Positions 7,913 through 18,550 of a stretch of 64,000 nucleotides of DNA are shown in pieces. The translations under genes were made by a program, and so were the position numbers. Within the stretch, counting starts at the first letter, position 1. Each line of letters starts with the position of its first letter. The stretch lies in contig NZ_CP069349.1 in assembly GCF_021497505.1 (NCBI RefSeq), forward strand, positions 1,243,131 through 1,307,130. Reading direction: 5' to 3'. The notes under the pieces are model-generated. The model made no database searches and was not told the origin of the DNA. It saw only the letters and a list, made by a program, of their open reading frames with translations. The stretch is from Turicibacter sp. TJ11 (GTDB lineage Bacteria; Bacillota_I; Bacilli_A; MOL361; Turicibacteraceae).

Positions 7913-9190
7913 TTGAGAACTATTTTTAACAACCTTCGGATTTTATTGTATAATCCAATTATTGTATATCTAATTTTAATTATTGGAATTGGTTTAGTCG
8001 CCATTGAGTCAGCGGTTCCGCTCACTAAAATTAACTATCCGGCTATCACCATTAATTATGCGAGTCGACAACTTTTATTTATCTCACTTGGTGCGATTGT
8101 TGCCCTTTTTGTGGTCATTATTGGAAGTGATCGCATTCGCGCTCTTCGATGGTGGATTTACGGTTTTTGGATGATTCCTCTCTTGGGGTTATTCGCTTAC
8201 AAACATCTTCATATTCCAATTCCTTTTGTTAAAGAACTTAACGGAGCTGTTTCATGGTTTGAACTTCCGGGGATTGGGACGATTCAACCTTCAGAGTTTA
8301 TGAAGATTGGTCTAGTTCTTGTCGTTGCGGATATTATTCAAAGTCATAACGAACATTATCCTCATCTAAGTCGTAATTTTAAAACCGATTTCCAACTGCT
8401 TTGTAAAATTATGTTAGCTGTTTTACCACCTGCTATTTTAATATTTATCCAACCCGACTCAGGAGTGACGATGATTGTCTTATTCTTTATCGCGTTAATG
8501 ATTTTTGCTTCAGGAATACAGTGGCGTTACATTTTAACAGTTGGTGGATTAGCAATCGCGTTAATCACTCTCTTTATTGTCTTAGTCGGAATATTTCCTG
8601 ATTTTTTAACGGATACATTAGGAGTAGCTCCCTACAAACTTAATCGTTTCTTCGGCTGGTTTGATCCCTTTGGAACAATGGGAAGTGAAGGAATGCAGCT
8701 AGCTAAAGGATTACTCGCGATTGGTTCTGGAAATCTCGTTGGAAATGGATTTCAAAGTTCAACAGTTTATTTCCCTGAAGCTCATACCGATTTTATCTTT
8801 GCTGTGATCGGCATGGATTTTGGATTAATTGGAACACTGATTACAGTGATTTTATGTGGCTTATTCGATTATGAAATCTTAAATACAGCGACCTTAAATC
8901 GAGGACATTATAATAGTTATGTATGTATTGGGATTTTTGGAATGTTATTCTTCCAGCAAATTCAAAATATCGGAATGACGATTGGATTGTTGCCAATTAC
9001 CGGGGTTACATTACCTTTCATTAGCTCTGGAGGAAGTTCTTCGATCTCTTATATGATTTTGTTTGGACTTGTACTCGCTTCTTATATTGAGGGAATTCGA
9101 ATTAAACATAATGAAGTGGACTTCCATGAGCGTACGTTATACTTAAAAACAAAAGCCTATATTAAAGATAATGTTAAATTTGATGATTAA
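7913..9190 (+). CDS. rodA: SEDS-family peptidoglycan glycosyltransferase (RodA/FtsW/SpoVE type)
   Basis: A protein of about 425 residues with some ten membrane segments. I place the start at the TTG at 7913, since AGGTGA (7902-7907) lies at the right distance; a GTG at 7904 is the alternative. SEDS proteins polymerise lipid II into glycan strands together with a class B penicillin-binding protein. Family signatures are IQPSEFMKIGLVL, IQPDSGVTMI, the catalytic-aspartate segment PEAHTDFIFA, and LPITGVTLPFISSGGSS near the end. RodA, FtsW and SpoVE share these motifs, so the symbol is the most likely but not certain choice. A sporulation version is also possible given the coat genes beside it. 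Confidence 0.85.
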   Translation: MRTIFNNLRILLYNPIIVYLILIIGIGLVAIESAVPLTKINYPAITINYASRQLLFISLGAIVALFVVIIGSDRIRALRWWIYGFWMIPLLGLFAYKHLHIPIPFVKELNGAVSWFELPGIGTIQPSEFMKIGLVLVVADIIQSHNEHYPHLSRNFKTDFQLLCKIMLAVLPPAILIFIQPDSGVTMIVLFFIALMIFASGIQWRYILTVGGLAIALITLFIVLVGIFPDFLTDTLGVAPYKLNRFFGWFDPFGTMGSEGMQLAKGLLAIGSGNLVGNGFQSSTVYFPEAHTDFIFAVIGMDFGLIGTLITVILCGLFDYEILNTATLNRGHYNSYVCIGIFGMLFFQQIQNIGMTIGLLPITGVTLPFISSGGSSSISYMILFGLVLASYIEGIRIKHNEVDFHERTLYLKTKAYIKDNVKFDD

Positions 9191-9226
9191 AAAAGCTGAA
9201 CCCCGTCTGGGATTCAGCTTTTTTTA
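9189..9226. terminator. Bidirectional terminator between the SEDS gene and addA
   Basis: AAAAGCTGAA pairs with TTCAGCTTTT around a CCCC/GGG core, with T runs on both sides. It overlaps the addA stop region. Confidence 0.85.
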
Positions 9227-12200
9227 TTCATAGATAATAGATTGTTGAACTTTTAAGAAGTAAACATAACAACTAACTTTTTTAGTTGGATAAATTTCTT
9301 TAATAGCCTTTGAATAATACTTCATTTGAACCGCATAACGTTCTTTTAGTTCATTGTATTGAGATTCAAAGTTAAAGACGTAATCGGTTTTATAGTCAAT
9401 AATAAAAACTTCATCATCAAACTCAGCTAATAAGTCGATGACCCCTTGTAATAAAATTTGTGACTGTTCATGATCCGCAATTTTAACTAAGGTCATGAAT
9501 GGAACTTCTTTTTTAACCATGTTTGCTTTCGTAATCGTTTCATAAAGCGGTGTTTTCGTAAAAGCTAACACTTGTTCAAAGTTAATTTTATTTGCCATCG
9601 CTTCCGTCATCATTTCCTTTTCAATGATACGTTCTTTCAGTTCTTGAAGACTTTCAGTCGTATGATTGAGTGAAAGCGGAAGATGTTGCATAAATTGATG
9701 AAGTGCTGTTCCTGCTTCTGGTCCACTGACTTGATTTTCTTTCATAAAAGAAGGGCGATCATAAGCCACTTGAGGCTTTACTTCTGGAATAACTTTAAAA
9801 ATTGGCGTTGACTCTTCTTCTTTTCGCTGTGAAACAGATTGTTTCGCATTAATCTCAACGAGTGGTTGATACTCGTAAGTTTGATAAAAGATCTTCTCAA
9901 AATCAAGTTTAGGTGGGTCCATTGTTTGTTGTTCACTTTTAGATGATTGTTCTTGTAGTTGTTCATGCTCCGTAATAACGCGCAATTGCCATGAACTTTC
10001 ATCGTCTAATAAATAAGCTTGTCTATCACAATAAGTTTGAACAATTTCTTTTGAGTCTTTATGCTTTAACACGGCAGGAATAATCCAATCCGCATAATTT
10101 TTCGCATTCAATCGATGACTTGAAGGAAGCATCCACTGTGACTCTTTGATCACTTCACTCATTGAGGCCAACTTTTTATCTGTATCAAATACACCTGTGA
10201 AAATTAATTTTGATTTAGCTCGTGTCATTGCCACATAAAGTAATCTCATTTCTTCTGCTAGCATTTCTTTATGAATCATTGATCCTACCACATTTTGAAC
10301 AATCGTTTTTTGCTTTAATCGCAAAACAGGATCAATATATTTCACTGCCACGCCATATTTTTTATGAACGAGATAATTACCTTTTTCATCTTGCTCATTG
10401 AATTTTTTATGGATTTGTGACACAAAGACAATCGGAAACTCTAATCCTTTCGATTTATGAATGGACATAATACGAACGACATTTTCATTAGCTGTTACTG
10501 TTTTTGCCTTTCCAAAATGTTTTCCTAATGCTTGCATTCGATCAATATAATTAATAAATCCATACAATCCTTTTTTTGTACTTGATTCATAAATTCTTGC
10601 TTTATCGACAAAAACATCTAAGTTTGCTTTTCGTAAATACCCATGGGGTAATCCTAAAACGAATTCATAATATAACGTTTGCTCATAAATACGTGTAATT
10701 AATTGAGATAAAGACGTTGTCTTTGATTGAAATCGCCAACGTTCAATCGTTTGAACAAACGCGGTCACTTTTTCTTTTAAGCCTTCATCTTCTCCATACG
10801 CTTGATAATAGCGTACTAGTTCATAAAAAGATTGAGCTTTTGTTGCGACTTTAATCAGTGATAACTCACGTTCTGTAAAGAAAAACATAGGCGAACGCAT
10901 TAAGCCAACTAGAGGAATGTCTTGATAAGGATTATCAATCACCTTTAAGCAAGAAATCAGATTTATAATTTCAATTGAATCGAATAAATCAGTCGTTTGC
11001 TCTGTAAACAGTGGAATCTGATACAGTCTAAAAACATCTTGAAAAATAGCAACACTACTTAATGAACGCATTAAAATCACAATATCTTGATACGTAATAG
11101 AACGATGTACTCCCTTTTTACGATCATAAATTTGTTGATCGCTTGCTATCCATTGTAAGATTAACCGAGCAATATGGTGAGCTTCAATTTCAATCGCATT
11201 TAAATCAGTATCTCCCTCTTCTTCAAATTGTTTTTTATCAAGAAGATGAATTTCACTTTGATTAAAGGCATCGTTTACTTCCTGATCCACACCAAGCTTT
11301 AACATAGCCGCTTCATCATATTCAATTTCTCCCACAGGTTCATCCATTAATTGTTTAAAAATAAAGTTCGTCGCATCAATGACTTGTTGATGTGAACGAT
11401 AATTTTTCATTAAATCAATTTTATTGCCTACTGTTTGATCTTTTGCAAATCGCTGATACTTTCCTTGAAAAATACTAGGTTCTGCTAAACGAAAGCGATA
11501 AATAGATTGTTTAACGTCTCCAACCATGAAAATTGGAATTTCTGGATTTTTCACTTTAGCAATAGAACTAATAATGCACTCTTGCATGGAATTTGTATCT
11601 TGATACTCATCAATCATAATTTCTTTAAACTGCTGATAAATGTCAACCGCCACCTCAGTTGGTTGATCATCTTCAACTAATAATGCAAGTGTATTCCACT
11701 CTAAATCAGAAAAATCTAATAATTGACGCTCACGCTTTGCCTTTGTAAATCGCTCATGAAACTTAAGAACGAGATGAGATAACGCATTGACCGTCTCAAT
11801 GCTTTCACTAAAATGGCGAGCATGTGTTTCATTTGAGTAAACAAAATATTTTTCTTCTAATTTCGTTAAACGTTTCTTAAATAAATCACGGGCGTCTTTA
11901 CTTTGGCCATGTGCTACTTCATCAAATTGCTTTTTATTTAAACGAGGGAACGTTGAAAGCTTTGTATTTTTAAAAGCTTGACGTAACTCATCATAACTTG
12001 ATTGATGGCTTTCTTTTAAACGCGTCACGTAAGCTAAATCCTCAGGATAAACATCAGTCGGATATTTATGAGGAGTTCCCATCATTTCAGAATCAATCGC
12101 AAATTGACGAGCTTTTTCTAGGTCTACTAAAGCTTCTTCGATGGATGGCAACATTAATTTTTTAATCTCATCGTAGTAGCACCATGATTTTAAATCTTGT

Positions 12201-12832
12201 CCATCCCACTCATATAAAGAAGATAGATTCATCAACCAATTGATCATATTTGGATTAGAGCGCGCCAGTTCATATACTTTTAAAAGCATGACTTTTAACG
12301 CTTCGTCATCACGATCACTATTAAAAATGTCTGTTAGTCGTAAAAACTCTTCATCGTCTGCTTCAGCTAAATCATCAAATAGTGATTCAATGACATCATC
12401 TTGTAAAATACCAACCTCAATATCATCCGCAATTTTAAAGACTGGATCTAACTGTAATAAGTAATAATAGCGACGAATTAATTTATTACAAAATGCATGA
12501 AAGGTTGAAATATTAGCAGATGAAATCTTATTTAACTGAGCTGAAAGTAGTAAATTATCCGGTTGAGTCCCCAGTTCTTGTTCAATTCGTGAGCGAATAC
12601 GCTGCTTCATTTCAGCAGCGGCCGCTTCAGTAAAGGTTAAGACGAGTAGTTCATCTACCTGGATTTGATCAATTAAAATCTTTTGAATGATTCGCTCAAC
12701 TAAAACTGCTGTTTTACCTGATCCTGCCCCAGCAGAAATTAATAAATCATGACCCTTTTCATAAATAGCTTGCCATTGTTCATCATTCCAGATGGCCTCA
12801 CTTGGTTTTTTAGGAATAGAATTAGAGCTCAT
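9224..12832 (-). CDS. addA: ATP-dependent helicase/nuclease subunit AddA
   Basis: A 1202-residue subunit of the AddAB (RexAB) complex, which resects double-strand DNA ends for recombination at Chi-like sites. A UvrD-type helicase core carries the Walker A motif AGAGSGKT (34-41), a motif II DEYQD near residue 410, and motif VI LLYVAMTRAKSKL near residue 870. The C-terminal part holds a RecB-type nuclease domain with the catalytic GVIDLL and IIDYKTD motifs. The length is normal for Firmicutes AddA. The start overlaps the end of addB by 11 bases, so the two are translationally coupled. Confidence 0.97.
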   Translation of the reverse strand: MSSNSIPKKPSEAIWNDEQWQAIYEKGHDLLISAGAGSGKTAVLVERIIQKILIDQIQVDELLVLTFTEAAAAEMKQRIRSRIEQELGTQPDNLLLSAQLNKISSANISTFHAFCNKLIRRYYYLLQLDPVFKIADDIEVGILQDDVIESLFDDLAEADDEEFLRLTDIFNSDRDDEALKVMLLKVYELARSNPNMINWLMNLSSLYEWDGQDLKSWCYYDEIKKLMLPSIEEALVDLEKARQFAIDSEMMGTPHKYPTDVYPEDLAYVTRLKESHQSSYDELRQAFKNTKLSTFPRLNKKQFDEVAHGQSKDARDLFKKRLTKLEEKYFVYSNETHARHFSESIETVNALSHLVLKFHERFTKAKRERQLLDFSDLEWNTLALLVEDDQPTEVAVDIYQQFKEIMIDEYQDTNSMQECIISSIAKVKNPEIPIFMVGDVKQSIYRFRLAEPSIFQGKYQRFAKDQTVGNKIDLMKNYRSHQQVIDATNFIFKQLMDEPVGEIEYDEAAMLKLGVDQEVNDAFNQSEIHLLDKKQFEEEGDTDLNAIEIEAHHIARLILQWIASDQQIYDRKKGVHRSITYQDIVILMRSLSSVAIFQDVFRLYQIPLFTEQTTDLFDSIEIINLISCLKVIDNPYQDIPLVGLMRSPMFFFTERELSLIKVATKAQSFYELVRYYQAYGEDEGLKEKVTAFVQTIERWRFQSKTTSLSQLITRIYEQTLYYEFVLGLPHGYLRKANLDVFVDKARIYESSTKKGLYGFINYIDRMQALGKHFGKAKTVTANENVVRIMSIHKSKGLEFPIVFVSQIHKKFNEQDEKGNYLVHKKYGVAVKYIDPVLRLKQKTIVQNVVGSMIHKEMLAEEMRLLYVAMTRAKSKLIFTGVFDTDKKLASMSEVIKESQWMLPSSHRLNAKNYADWIIPAVLKHKDSKEIVQTYCDRQAYLLDDESSWQLRVITEHEQLQEQSSKSEQQTMDPPKLDFEKIFYQTYEYQPLVEINAKQSVSQRKEEESTPIFKVIPEVKPQVAYDRPSFMKENQVSGPEAGTALHQFMQHLPLSLNHTTESLQELKERIIEKEMMTEAMANKINFEQVLAFTKTPLYETITKANMVKKEVPFMTLVKIADHEQSQILLQGVIDLLAEFDDEVFIIDYKTDYVFNFESQYNELKERYAVQMKYYSKAIKEIYPTKKVSCYVYFLKVQQSIIYE

Positions 12833-15800
12833 CCTCTGCCCCTCCTTTCTCTAATTTACATTTCATCGCTTCCATCGCAGCATCTGATTTCATCTTTGGT
12901 AATAAACGAGAAGTATTTCCTAGGAAATCGGGATCGAATTGACAAATTCCTCGATATTGGCAGTAATCACAAGCGCTTCGTTCCCCATATTTCATCGGAT
13001 TAATATTCAGCTGTCCTTGTGTAATTTTGATGGCAGATTCTTCAATCATCTGATTCGTATAGTGACGAAGCATTTTGAGTGTTTCTTTATTTAAAGTGGC
13101 ATTCCCTCGTGCTGAAAAACTTCCATCTTTCTTTAAAGTAATCGGCACAATATCACTTTTCGCCTGTTCACTTAGTCGCTGATCACTTAAGTGAACGACA
13201 TCATAATCTTCTGGTAAATACCCATTCATTTTGTACTTTTCTTGTTGAAGTTGAATGATTTTTTCTTCATAGGACTCTTGACGCAATAAGTCCTCTGAGT
13301 CTTGACTAATGAGTGGTCGATGAACATGAAAATATAATAAGCCCCCTACCTCTGCTGGTAAGTCAATGAGTTGTAAAGCATTTGAAACAACAATATCTAA
13401 ATAAGTGAGCAGTTGTAAACTTAATCCATAATACACCTTATCTAACTCTAACTCTTTTTGACTTGACTTATAGTCGATGATTCTCAAATACGCTTGTTGA
13501 CCATCTTCACTTTTAGCAACATCCACACGATCAATAATTCCTTTGAGTGCCAGTCTAAATCCATTTGGAAGTTCGCGTGATTTTAAATGAATACCACTTG
13601 TTTGCTTCGTATCAAACGGTAGCTCAAAGAAAAGCGGCTTAAACGCACTATGACTTCCTTGATATTTTAACCCGAGTAATGTTTTGTAAACGACTTGCGT
13701 TAAGCGCTCCGTTAGCTTCATCATTCGTTTACTTTGACGTAAAATTTTATAAAGTAATTGATCACTTAATTCATCTGAGACCATTTTCGCTAACGTTAAA
13801 CATTCTTCTGGTGTTAAATCTTTAAAGGAACGATTTTCTTTTGTGATTCGATCAGCAATTCGCTTTAACGCTTCGTGATATAACTCTCCAATGTGAGGTA
13901 AGTCTAACTTATATTGTTCTCGTTCTTTTAACTGTAGTCCATAACGAAGATAATGCGCAAATTCACACTGATTAAACAGTTCTAAACGAGAAACACTTGC
14001 GACGATTTCCTCACTATATAATTGTTTCGTGATGTCACTATCTAAGTTGGTAACATCATTTTGATAATTTAAAATTTGCGTGATCATTTGGTAAACAAGC
14101 GGTTGTGTTTCCTTATAGTAGTCTAACAGCGGTTGATAGTACTCTCGACGTTGTGGTGATTTTTTTAACACGGCAATTAAATGAGCAACGGCTTGCATAT
14201 GAGTTGTTAAGTGATCGTAAACATCATCTTCCCATTCACGTCCGATATGCGCCTCAACAGCGTTAGGAAACATCGCCTTGACATGATTATAAATATAAGA
14301 TGGTAAAAACTCTTTTCCTTCATCATTACTATTAGCATAAGACAACGTTAAAGATTGTTTAGCAGAAGTAAATACGGTATATAAAATAAACTGCTCATCC
14401 ACTTGTGTTTGAACAAGACTTGGCGCTAATTCAATTCCCGCTGCTTTAAGTGATTCACGTTCTGCTTCATTTAGCAAGCTACTTTCTGTCACAAACTTCG
14501 GAATTTGACCTTCATTCACCCCTAAAACAAACGCATGCTTAATTCCGTATTGCCCTGGTGTTTTTAAGTCACTCACTAATTGATAACGAGCACGTCTTAA
14601 CTCTCCGATTGCTACCTGATCCAAACGTGGAGGGACGGTTGCATAAGTCATCTCTTCAATTCCTGATTTAAAAACAATCACAAAATCTTCTAAACTCACG
14701 ACTTCTTCTTGACCAATTTCAACAAGCTGTTCAAAAAGAGACAGTAGTTGATTCCAAACTTGATTATGCTGTTTATAAAGTTTTAAATCCTGTAATTCCT
14801 GTGCACTTTCCTCAAATAAAGCGAGCTTTTGAGGAATTTGACACTCTTCTAAAAACGTAAATGTAGCAATCGCATAGTCTTTATACGTTTTTGCTTTTTT
14901 TAACTTCGCCTCAAATGATGTAATCAGACGACTAATCTCACTTCGAACTTGATTAATTTTTTGTTCAGTCTTTAAATCCTCATCTGTTTTAACATAACCG
15001 CGCCCAAGTCCCTGATAACGTTCATAAACCCATGAGTCAGAAGACACCCAATCAAACTTTTTCATATTTCTTGCTAAGCAATAATTTTCTAATAAATCAA
15101 TGTCACGTTGGTAGCTTTGGTATAAGTCATAAAATGACTGACCTTTTTTAAAGCCCTCCACATTAATGAAAAGACCTGTTTTAATAACCGTAAATAACGA
15201 TTCATGACGCCAATGATTTAAAATCACATCAAATAAATGATAAATCATCGTCATTAACGGGTGATTGATCATCGATTCTTTATAATCTAAGAAAATAGGA
15301 ATTTGATACTTAGGAAAAATAGCGGCAATCAGCTCATCATAGACATTGGCATCACCCGTATAAATGGCAATGTCACTATACGTTTCATTCTGTTCGTGAA
15401 CTAGTCGATGAATTCGTTTAGCAACTTCTTCAACTTCTAGGCGACGATTAGCCGCATTAAAGAAAAAGACTCCCTCTTGAGAAGACGGAACAAGTGGCAC
15501 TTGTAAAAAATGTTGTTCTAAATGTTTCAAGCCACTTGGCTCATAAAAGCGTGACTGTTCATGAGCAGTAATGTCACACACTTCATAATTAAGTCCACGT
15601 TCTTTCGCACCATTTTGTAAACGTGAAAGTGTTCGTCCTGATAATTCAAAAACCGAACTTTCAGAATTTAAGTCGTGTGTTAACACCACCGTCACAGACT
15701 TCGCATAGTTCATTAATTGAAATAAAATTAACTCTTCTTGTTTATTAAAAATATGATAACCATCAATGTAAAAATCACTATTCGCGATCGTTTGACTGTT

Positions 15801-16382
15801 CGCAATTTGTTCACTTAAAAGGGCATAATAATCCTCACTCATTAAATATTTATTGAGTGAAACTTTCTCAAACGTATCGTATAAAAGAGCCAAGTCATTA
15901 ATTTTTTTACTCGACTGAATAGACCAATTCATCGCTTCAGTTGATTCGTTGACACATTGAAATAATTGAGAAGGACTGACACAATAGTTTTTAAACTCGG
16001 CAATCATCTCACTTACCTTATTAATAAATCCTGGTTTATTCGCGTAAAAAGGAAATAACGTTAATTCTTCCCTTTTTTCATTCATCACCTTTTGAAGTAA
16101 AATAGACAATCCCACCTGATCGAGATGATATCGGCTAACTCCTCCTGTTTCTTGTAAAATACGATAAGCAAAACGACTAAAACTTAGCCCTTGAACACGC
16201 ATTAAACTTGGTTGTTCACTTTGTTTTAACAACTGATATTCCATATGAAAAGACATCTGATCCGGAACGATCACAAAAATCGGATCCCCTTGAGGATGCG
16301 TATCACAGGCTTCTTTTATCTCACTTAAAATGACACGAGTTTTCCCTACCCCTGATCGTCCCGTTATAAAACGAATACTCAT
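12822..16382 (-). CDS. addB: ATP-dependent nuclease subunit AddB
   Basis: A protein of about 1186 residues and the partner of AddA. The ATG at 16382 is preferred to the TTG just before it, because GAGGTG lies eight bases upstream. The N-terminus has a Walker A motif (GRSGVGKT), and the helicase part is otherwise degenerate, as usual for AddB. The C-terminal nuclease domain shows GIIDRVD and IIDYKSS. Four cysteines fit the 4Fe-4S staple known from this family: one in FNQCEFAHYL and three in CDYCQYRGIC near the end. addB is the first gene of the addBA operon. Confidence 0.96.
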   Translation of the reverse strand: MSIRFITGRSGVGKTRVILSEIKEACDTHPQGDPIFVIVPDQMSFHMEYQLLKQSEQPSLMRVQGLSFSRFAYRILQETGGVSRYHLDQVGLSILLQKVMNEKREELTLFPFYANKPGFINKVSEMIAEFKNYCVSPSQLFQCVNESTEAMNWSIQSSKKINDLALLYDTFEKVSLNKYLMSEDYYALLSEQIANSQTIANSDFYIDGYHIFNKQEELILFQLMNYAKSVTVVLTHDLNSESSVFELSGRTLSRLQNGAKERGLNYEVCDITAHEQSRFYEPSGLKHLEQHFLQVPLVPSSQEGVFFFNAANRRLEVEEVAKRIHRLVHEQNETYSDIAIYTGDANVYDELIAAIFPKYQIPIFLDYKESMINHPLMTMIYHLFDVILNHWRHESLFTVIKTGLFINVEGFKKGQSFYDLYQSYQRDIDLLENYCLARNMKKFDWVSSDSWVYERYQGLGRGYVKTDEDLKTEQKINQVRSEISRLITSFEAKLKKAKTYKDYAIATFTFLEECQIPQKLALFEESAQELQDLKLYKQHNQVWNQLLSLFEQLVEIGQEEVVSLEDFVIVFKSGIEEMTYATVPPRLDQVAIGELRRARYQLVSDLKTPGQYGIKHAFVLGVNEGQIPKFVTESSLLNEAERESLKAAGIELAPSLVQTQVDEQFILYTVFTSAKQSLTLSYANSNDEGKEFLPSYIYNHVKAMFPNAVEAHIGREWEDDVYDHLTTHMQAVAHLIAVLKKSPQRREYYQPLLDYYKETQPLVYQMITQILNYQNDVTNLDSDITKQLYSEEIVASVSRLELFNQCEFAHYLRYGLQLKEREQYKLDLPHIGELYHEALKRIADRITKENRSFKDLTPEECLTLAKMVSDELSDQLLYKILRQSKRMMKLTERLTQVVYKTLLGLKYQGSHSAFKPLFFELPFDTKQTSGIHLKSRELPNGFRLALKGIIDRVDVAKSEDGQQAYLRIIDYKSSQKELELDKVYYGLSLQLLTYLDIVVSNALQLIDLPAEVGGLLYFHVHRPLISQDSEDLLRQESYEEKIIQLQQEKYKMNGYLPEDYDVVHLSDQRLSEQAKSDIVPITLKKDGSFSARGNATLNKETLKMLRHYTNQMIEESAIKITQGQLNINPMKYGERSACDYCQYRGICQFDPDFLGNTSRLLPKMKSDAAMEAMKCKLEKGGAEDEL

Positions 16383-16448
16383 CAATTTTCACCTCTATTC
16401 ATCTATCTAAACGATTTTTATATTTGACTGATAACGACATCTATTGCT

Positions 16449-16477
16449 ATTATACCACGTTCCTATCAGTAGACTAA
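16449..16477 (-). promoter_or_regulatory. Promoter of addBA
   Basis: On the minus strand an extended -10, TGGTATAAT (hexamer at 16454-16449), lies 17 bases after TTAGTC (16477-16472). The weak -35 is balanced by the extended -10. Confidence 0.5.
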
Positions 16478-16481
16478 AATG

Positions 16482-16512
16482 AAAAAAAAGACAACCGTCA
16501 AAGTTGTCTTCC
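16482..16512 (-). terminator. Terminator of hup
   Basis: AAGACAAC/GTTGTCTT stem (16489-16496 with 16503-16510), followed in the minus-strand transcript by eight T. It isolates hup from addB. Confidence 0.85.
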
Positions 16513-16526
16513 TTCGTTTCTATTAA

Positions 16527-16799
16527 TTATTTTAAAGCATCTTTTAAAGCTTTACCTGCTTTAAATGCTGGGTATTTGCTTGCTTCGATTTCGATTGTTT
16601 CTCCAGTATGTAAATTACGTCCTTGACGTGCTGCACGTTCACGAACTTCAAATGTACCAAATCCTACTAAAGCTACTTTATCATCTTGTTGTAAAGCCTC
16701 AGTTACAGTTTCAATATAAGCACTTAAAAATTTATCTGCATCTTTTTTTGTTAACTCAGCTTTTTCTGCGATTTTATCTACTAATTGAGAACGGTTCAT
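16527..16799 (-). CDS. hup: DNA-binding protein HU
   Basis: A 90-residue protein, the standard HU length. The start is the ATG at 16799, which follows GGAGGT after ten bases; longer forms read into the leader. It begins [20 protein letters not shown] and carries the HU signature [19 protein letters not shown] of the DNA-embracing beta arms. HU dimers bend and compact the nucleoid. In Bacillus the HU gene also lies next to spoIVA, as here. The gene has its own terminator. Confidence 0.96.
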   Translation of the reverse strand: MNRSQLVDKIAEKAELTKKDADKFLSAYIETVTEALQQDDKVALVGFGTFEVRERAARQGRNLHTGETIEIEASKYPAFKAGKALKDALK

Positions 16800-16960
16800 A
16801 AGTTTTAAATACCTCCTAAGATGTTTCATTGCAAGTAAAAGTTTACCACACACCCTATGGCGTTGCAAACATTTATTTGCATATTTTGTTGATAGAACAC
16901 TATTTTATCCTATTATGTAATACTTTTTAATTTTTTAAACGAATAATTGGAAATTAATAA

Positions 16961-16998
16961 AAAAGAATCTCTCATCAACCGATTGATGAGAGATTTTT
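16961..16998 (-). terminator. Terminator of spoIVA
   Basis: AATCTCTCATCAA (16966-16978) pairs perfectly with TTGATGAGAGATT (16983-16995). The minus-strand transcript continues into a T run. Confidence 0.9.
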
Positions 16999-17006
16999 CA
17001 CATACA

Positions 17007-18482
17007 TTATAGCATGATGGCAATTAACCCGCCATTTCCTTGGTTGACAATTTTAATTAATGTTTCTTGAAGTTTCATACGTGCATTTTCAGGAATTGAA
17101 TATAATTTCGCTGAAATACCATCACGTACGATATCACTTAAGCAACGCCCAAAGATCTCAGTTGACCAAATTGATAATGGATTTTCATCCACATCTTTTA
17201 AGATGAAATCAATTAAATCTTTACTTTGTTGTTCTGTACCGATGATTGGTTCAAACACTGATTCAACATCTACACGAATCATATGAATAGATGGCGCACT
17301 TGCTTTTAGACGAACACCGTAACGTGAACCTTGTTTTACTACTGTTGGCTCACTTAATGTCATATCTTCAATAGCAGGTGTAGCGATTCCATATCCAAGT
17401 TGTTTTACCATTTGTAAAGCACTTGCGATTGGCTCGTACTCTTTCTTAATATTTGCATAGTCTTGTAATAAATACATTAAATCAGCTTTATCTTTAATTG
17501 GACCGACTAACTCAGTTAAGATTTGATCATATAGTTGATTTGGTACTTTAATTTCTAACTCAGCTAACCCAGCTCCTGCATCTAAAGCACTGATGTAGCA
17601 ATCTTCAACGATATCTTCTTCTTTAAACTCATCTGCTAAATAGTTGATGTCACGAAGTTTATAGAACTCATTTGTGCTTTGATTGATTAATTTTAAGAAA
17701 CGAGCTTTTAACCAATTATCATCACTTAAAGCATCTACCCAGCTTGGTAATTTAATATCTAATTCAGATACTGGGAATTCATATAATGCTTCTTTTAACA
17801 CACTAAAGATATCTTTTTTCGTCATGTTTTCAACACTTAAAGGTAACACTGGTACTCCATACTCTTCTTGTAACTGTCCACGTAACTCAGCAACGTCATC
17901 AGTTTTTGGATGAGTTGTATTTAAAATAACAATAAATGGTTTGTTGATTGCTTTTAATTGCTCGATTACTAATTGTTCTGCTTCTAAGTAATCGTCACGA
18001 TTAAAGTTTCCAATTGATCCATCTGTTGTCATTACAATTCCAATATGTGAGTGATCTTCAATTACCTTTTGTGTTCCAATAGCTGCTGCTTCTACAAAAG
18101 GAATTGGTTCTTCATACCAAGGTGTATTGACCATACGTGGCCCTTCTTCTGTTTCATAACCAACAGCACTTGGAATGACATATCCAACACAGTCAATTAA
18201 ACGAATACTTGCTGATACTTCCCCCTCAACTGTTACATTAACCGCTTGTGCCGGAATAAATTTTGGTTCTGTTGTCATGATCGTTTTACCATTAGCACTT
18301 TGAGGTAACTCATCAATCATACGTTTTTTTACATTTTCATCTTCAACTAATGGGATCACAAGTGACTCCATGAATTTTTTGATGAACGTTGATTTACCCG
18401 TACGAACCGCTCCTACTACCCCTAAGTAGAACTCCCCATTAGTTCGTGCAAAGACGTCTCTCATCAGTTCATTAGTTTCCAT
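17007..18482 (-). CDS. spoIVA: Stage IV sporulation protein A (spore coat morphogenetic ATPase)
   Basis: A 491-residue protein, almost exactly the Bacillus length. The ATG at 18482 is chosen because GGAGGT lies seven bases upstream. SpoIVA is made in the mother cell, hydrolyses ATP and polymerises into the basement layer of the spore coat around the forespore. The Walker A region GAVRTGKSTFIKKFME near residue 25 matches the known protein closely, and the protein ends in a hydrophobic tip (GGLIAIML), as SpoIVA does for surface anchoring. A sigma-E-type promoter at 18521-18550 fits early mother-cell expression. Confidence 0.96.
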   Translation of the reverse strand: METNELMRDVFARTNGEFYLGVVGAVRTGKSTFIKKFMESLVIPLVEDENVKKRMIDELPQSANGKTIMTTEPKFIPAQAVNVTVEGEVSASIRLIDCVGYVIPSAVGYETEEGPRMVNTPWYEEPIPFVEAAAIGTQKVIEDHSHIGIVMTTDGSIGNFNRDDYLEAEQLVIEQLKAINKPFIVILNTTHPKTDDVAELRGQLQEEYGVPVLPLSVENMTKKDIFSVLKEALYEFPVSELDIKLPSWVDALSDDNWLKARFLKLINQSTNEFYKLRDINYLADEFKEEDIVEDCYISALDAGAGLAELEIKVPNQLYDQILTELVGPIKDKADLMYLLQDYANIKKEYEPIASALQMVKQLGYGIATPAIEDMTLSEPTVVKQGSRYGVRLKASAPSIHMIRVDVESVFEPIIGTEQQSKDLIDFILKDVDENPLSIWSTEIFGRCLSDIVRDGISAKLYSIPENARMKLQETLIKIVNQGNGGLIAIML

Positions 18483-18520
18483 ATCGTAAACCTCCATTTT
18501 CACTTATATTTGTCAATATC

Positions 18521-18550
18521 AATGTATGTTGCTTATCCTCTACTTTATGA
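18521..18550 (-). promoter_or_regulatory. Sigma-E-type promoter of spoIVA
   Basis: On the minus strand TCATAAAG (18550-18543), a 14-base spacer and CATACATT (18528-18521). The -10 matches the sigma-E consensus CATACAnT exactly, and the -35 contains the ATA core. Confidence 0.65.
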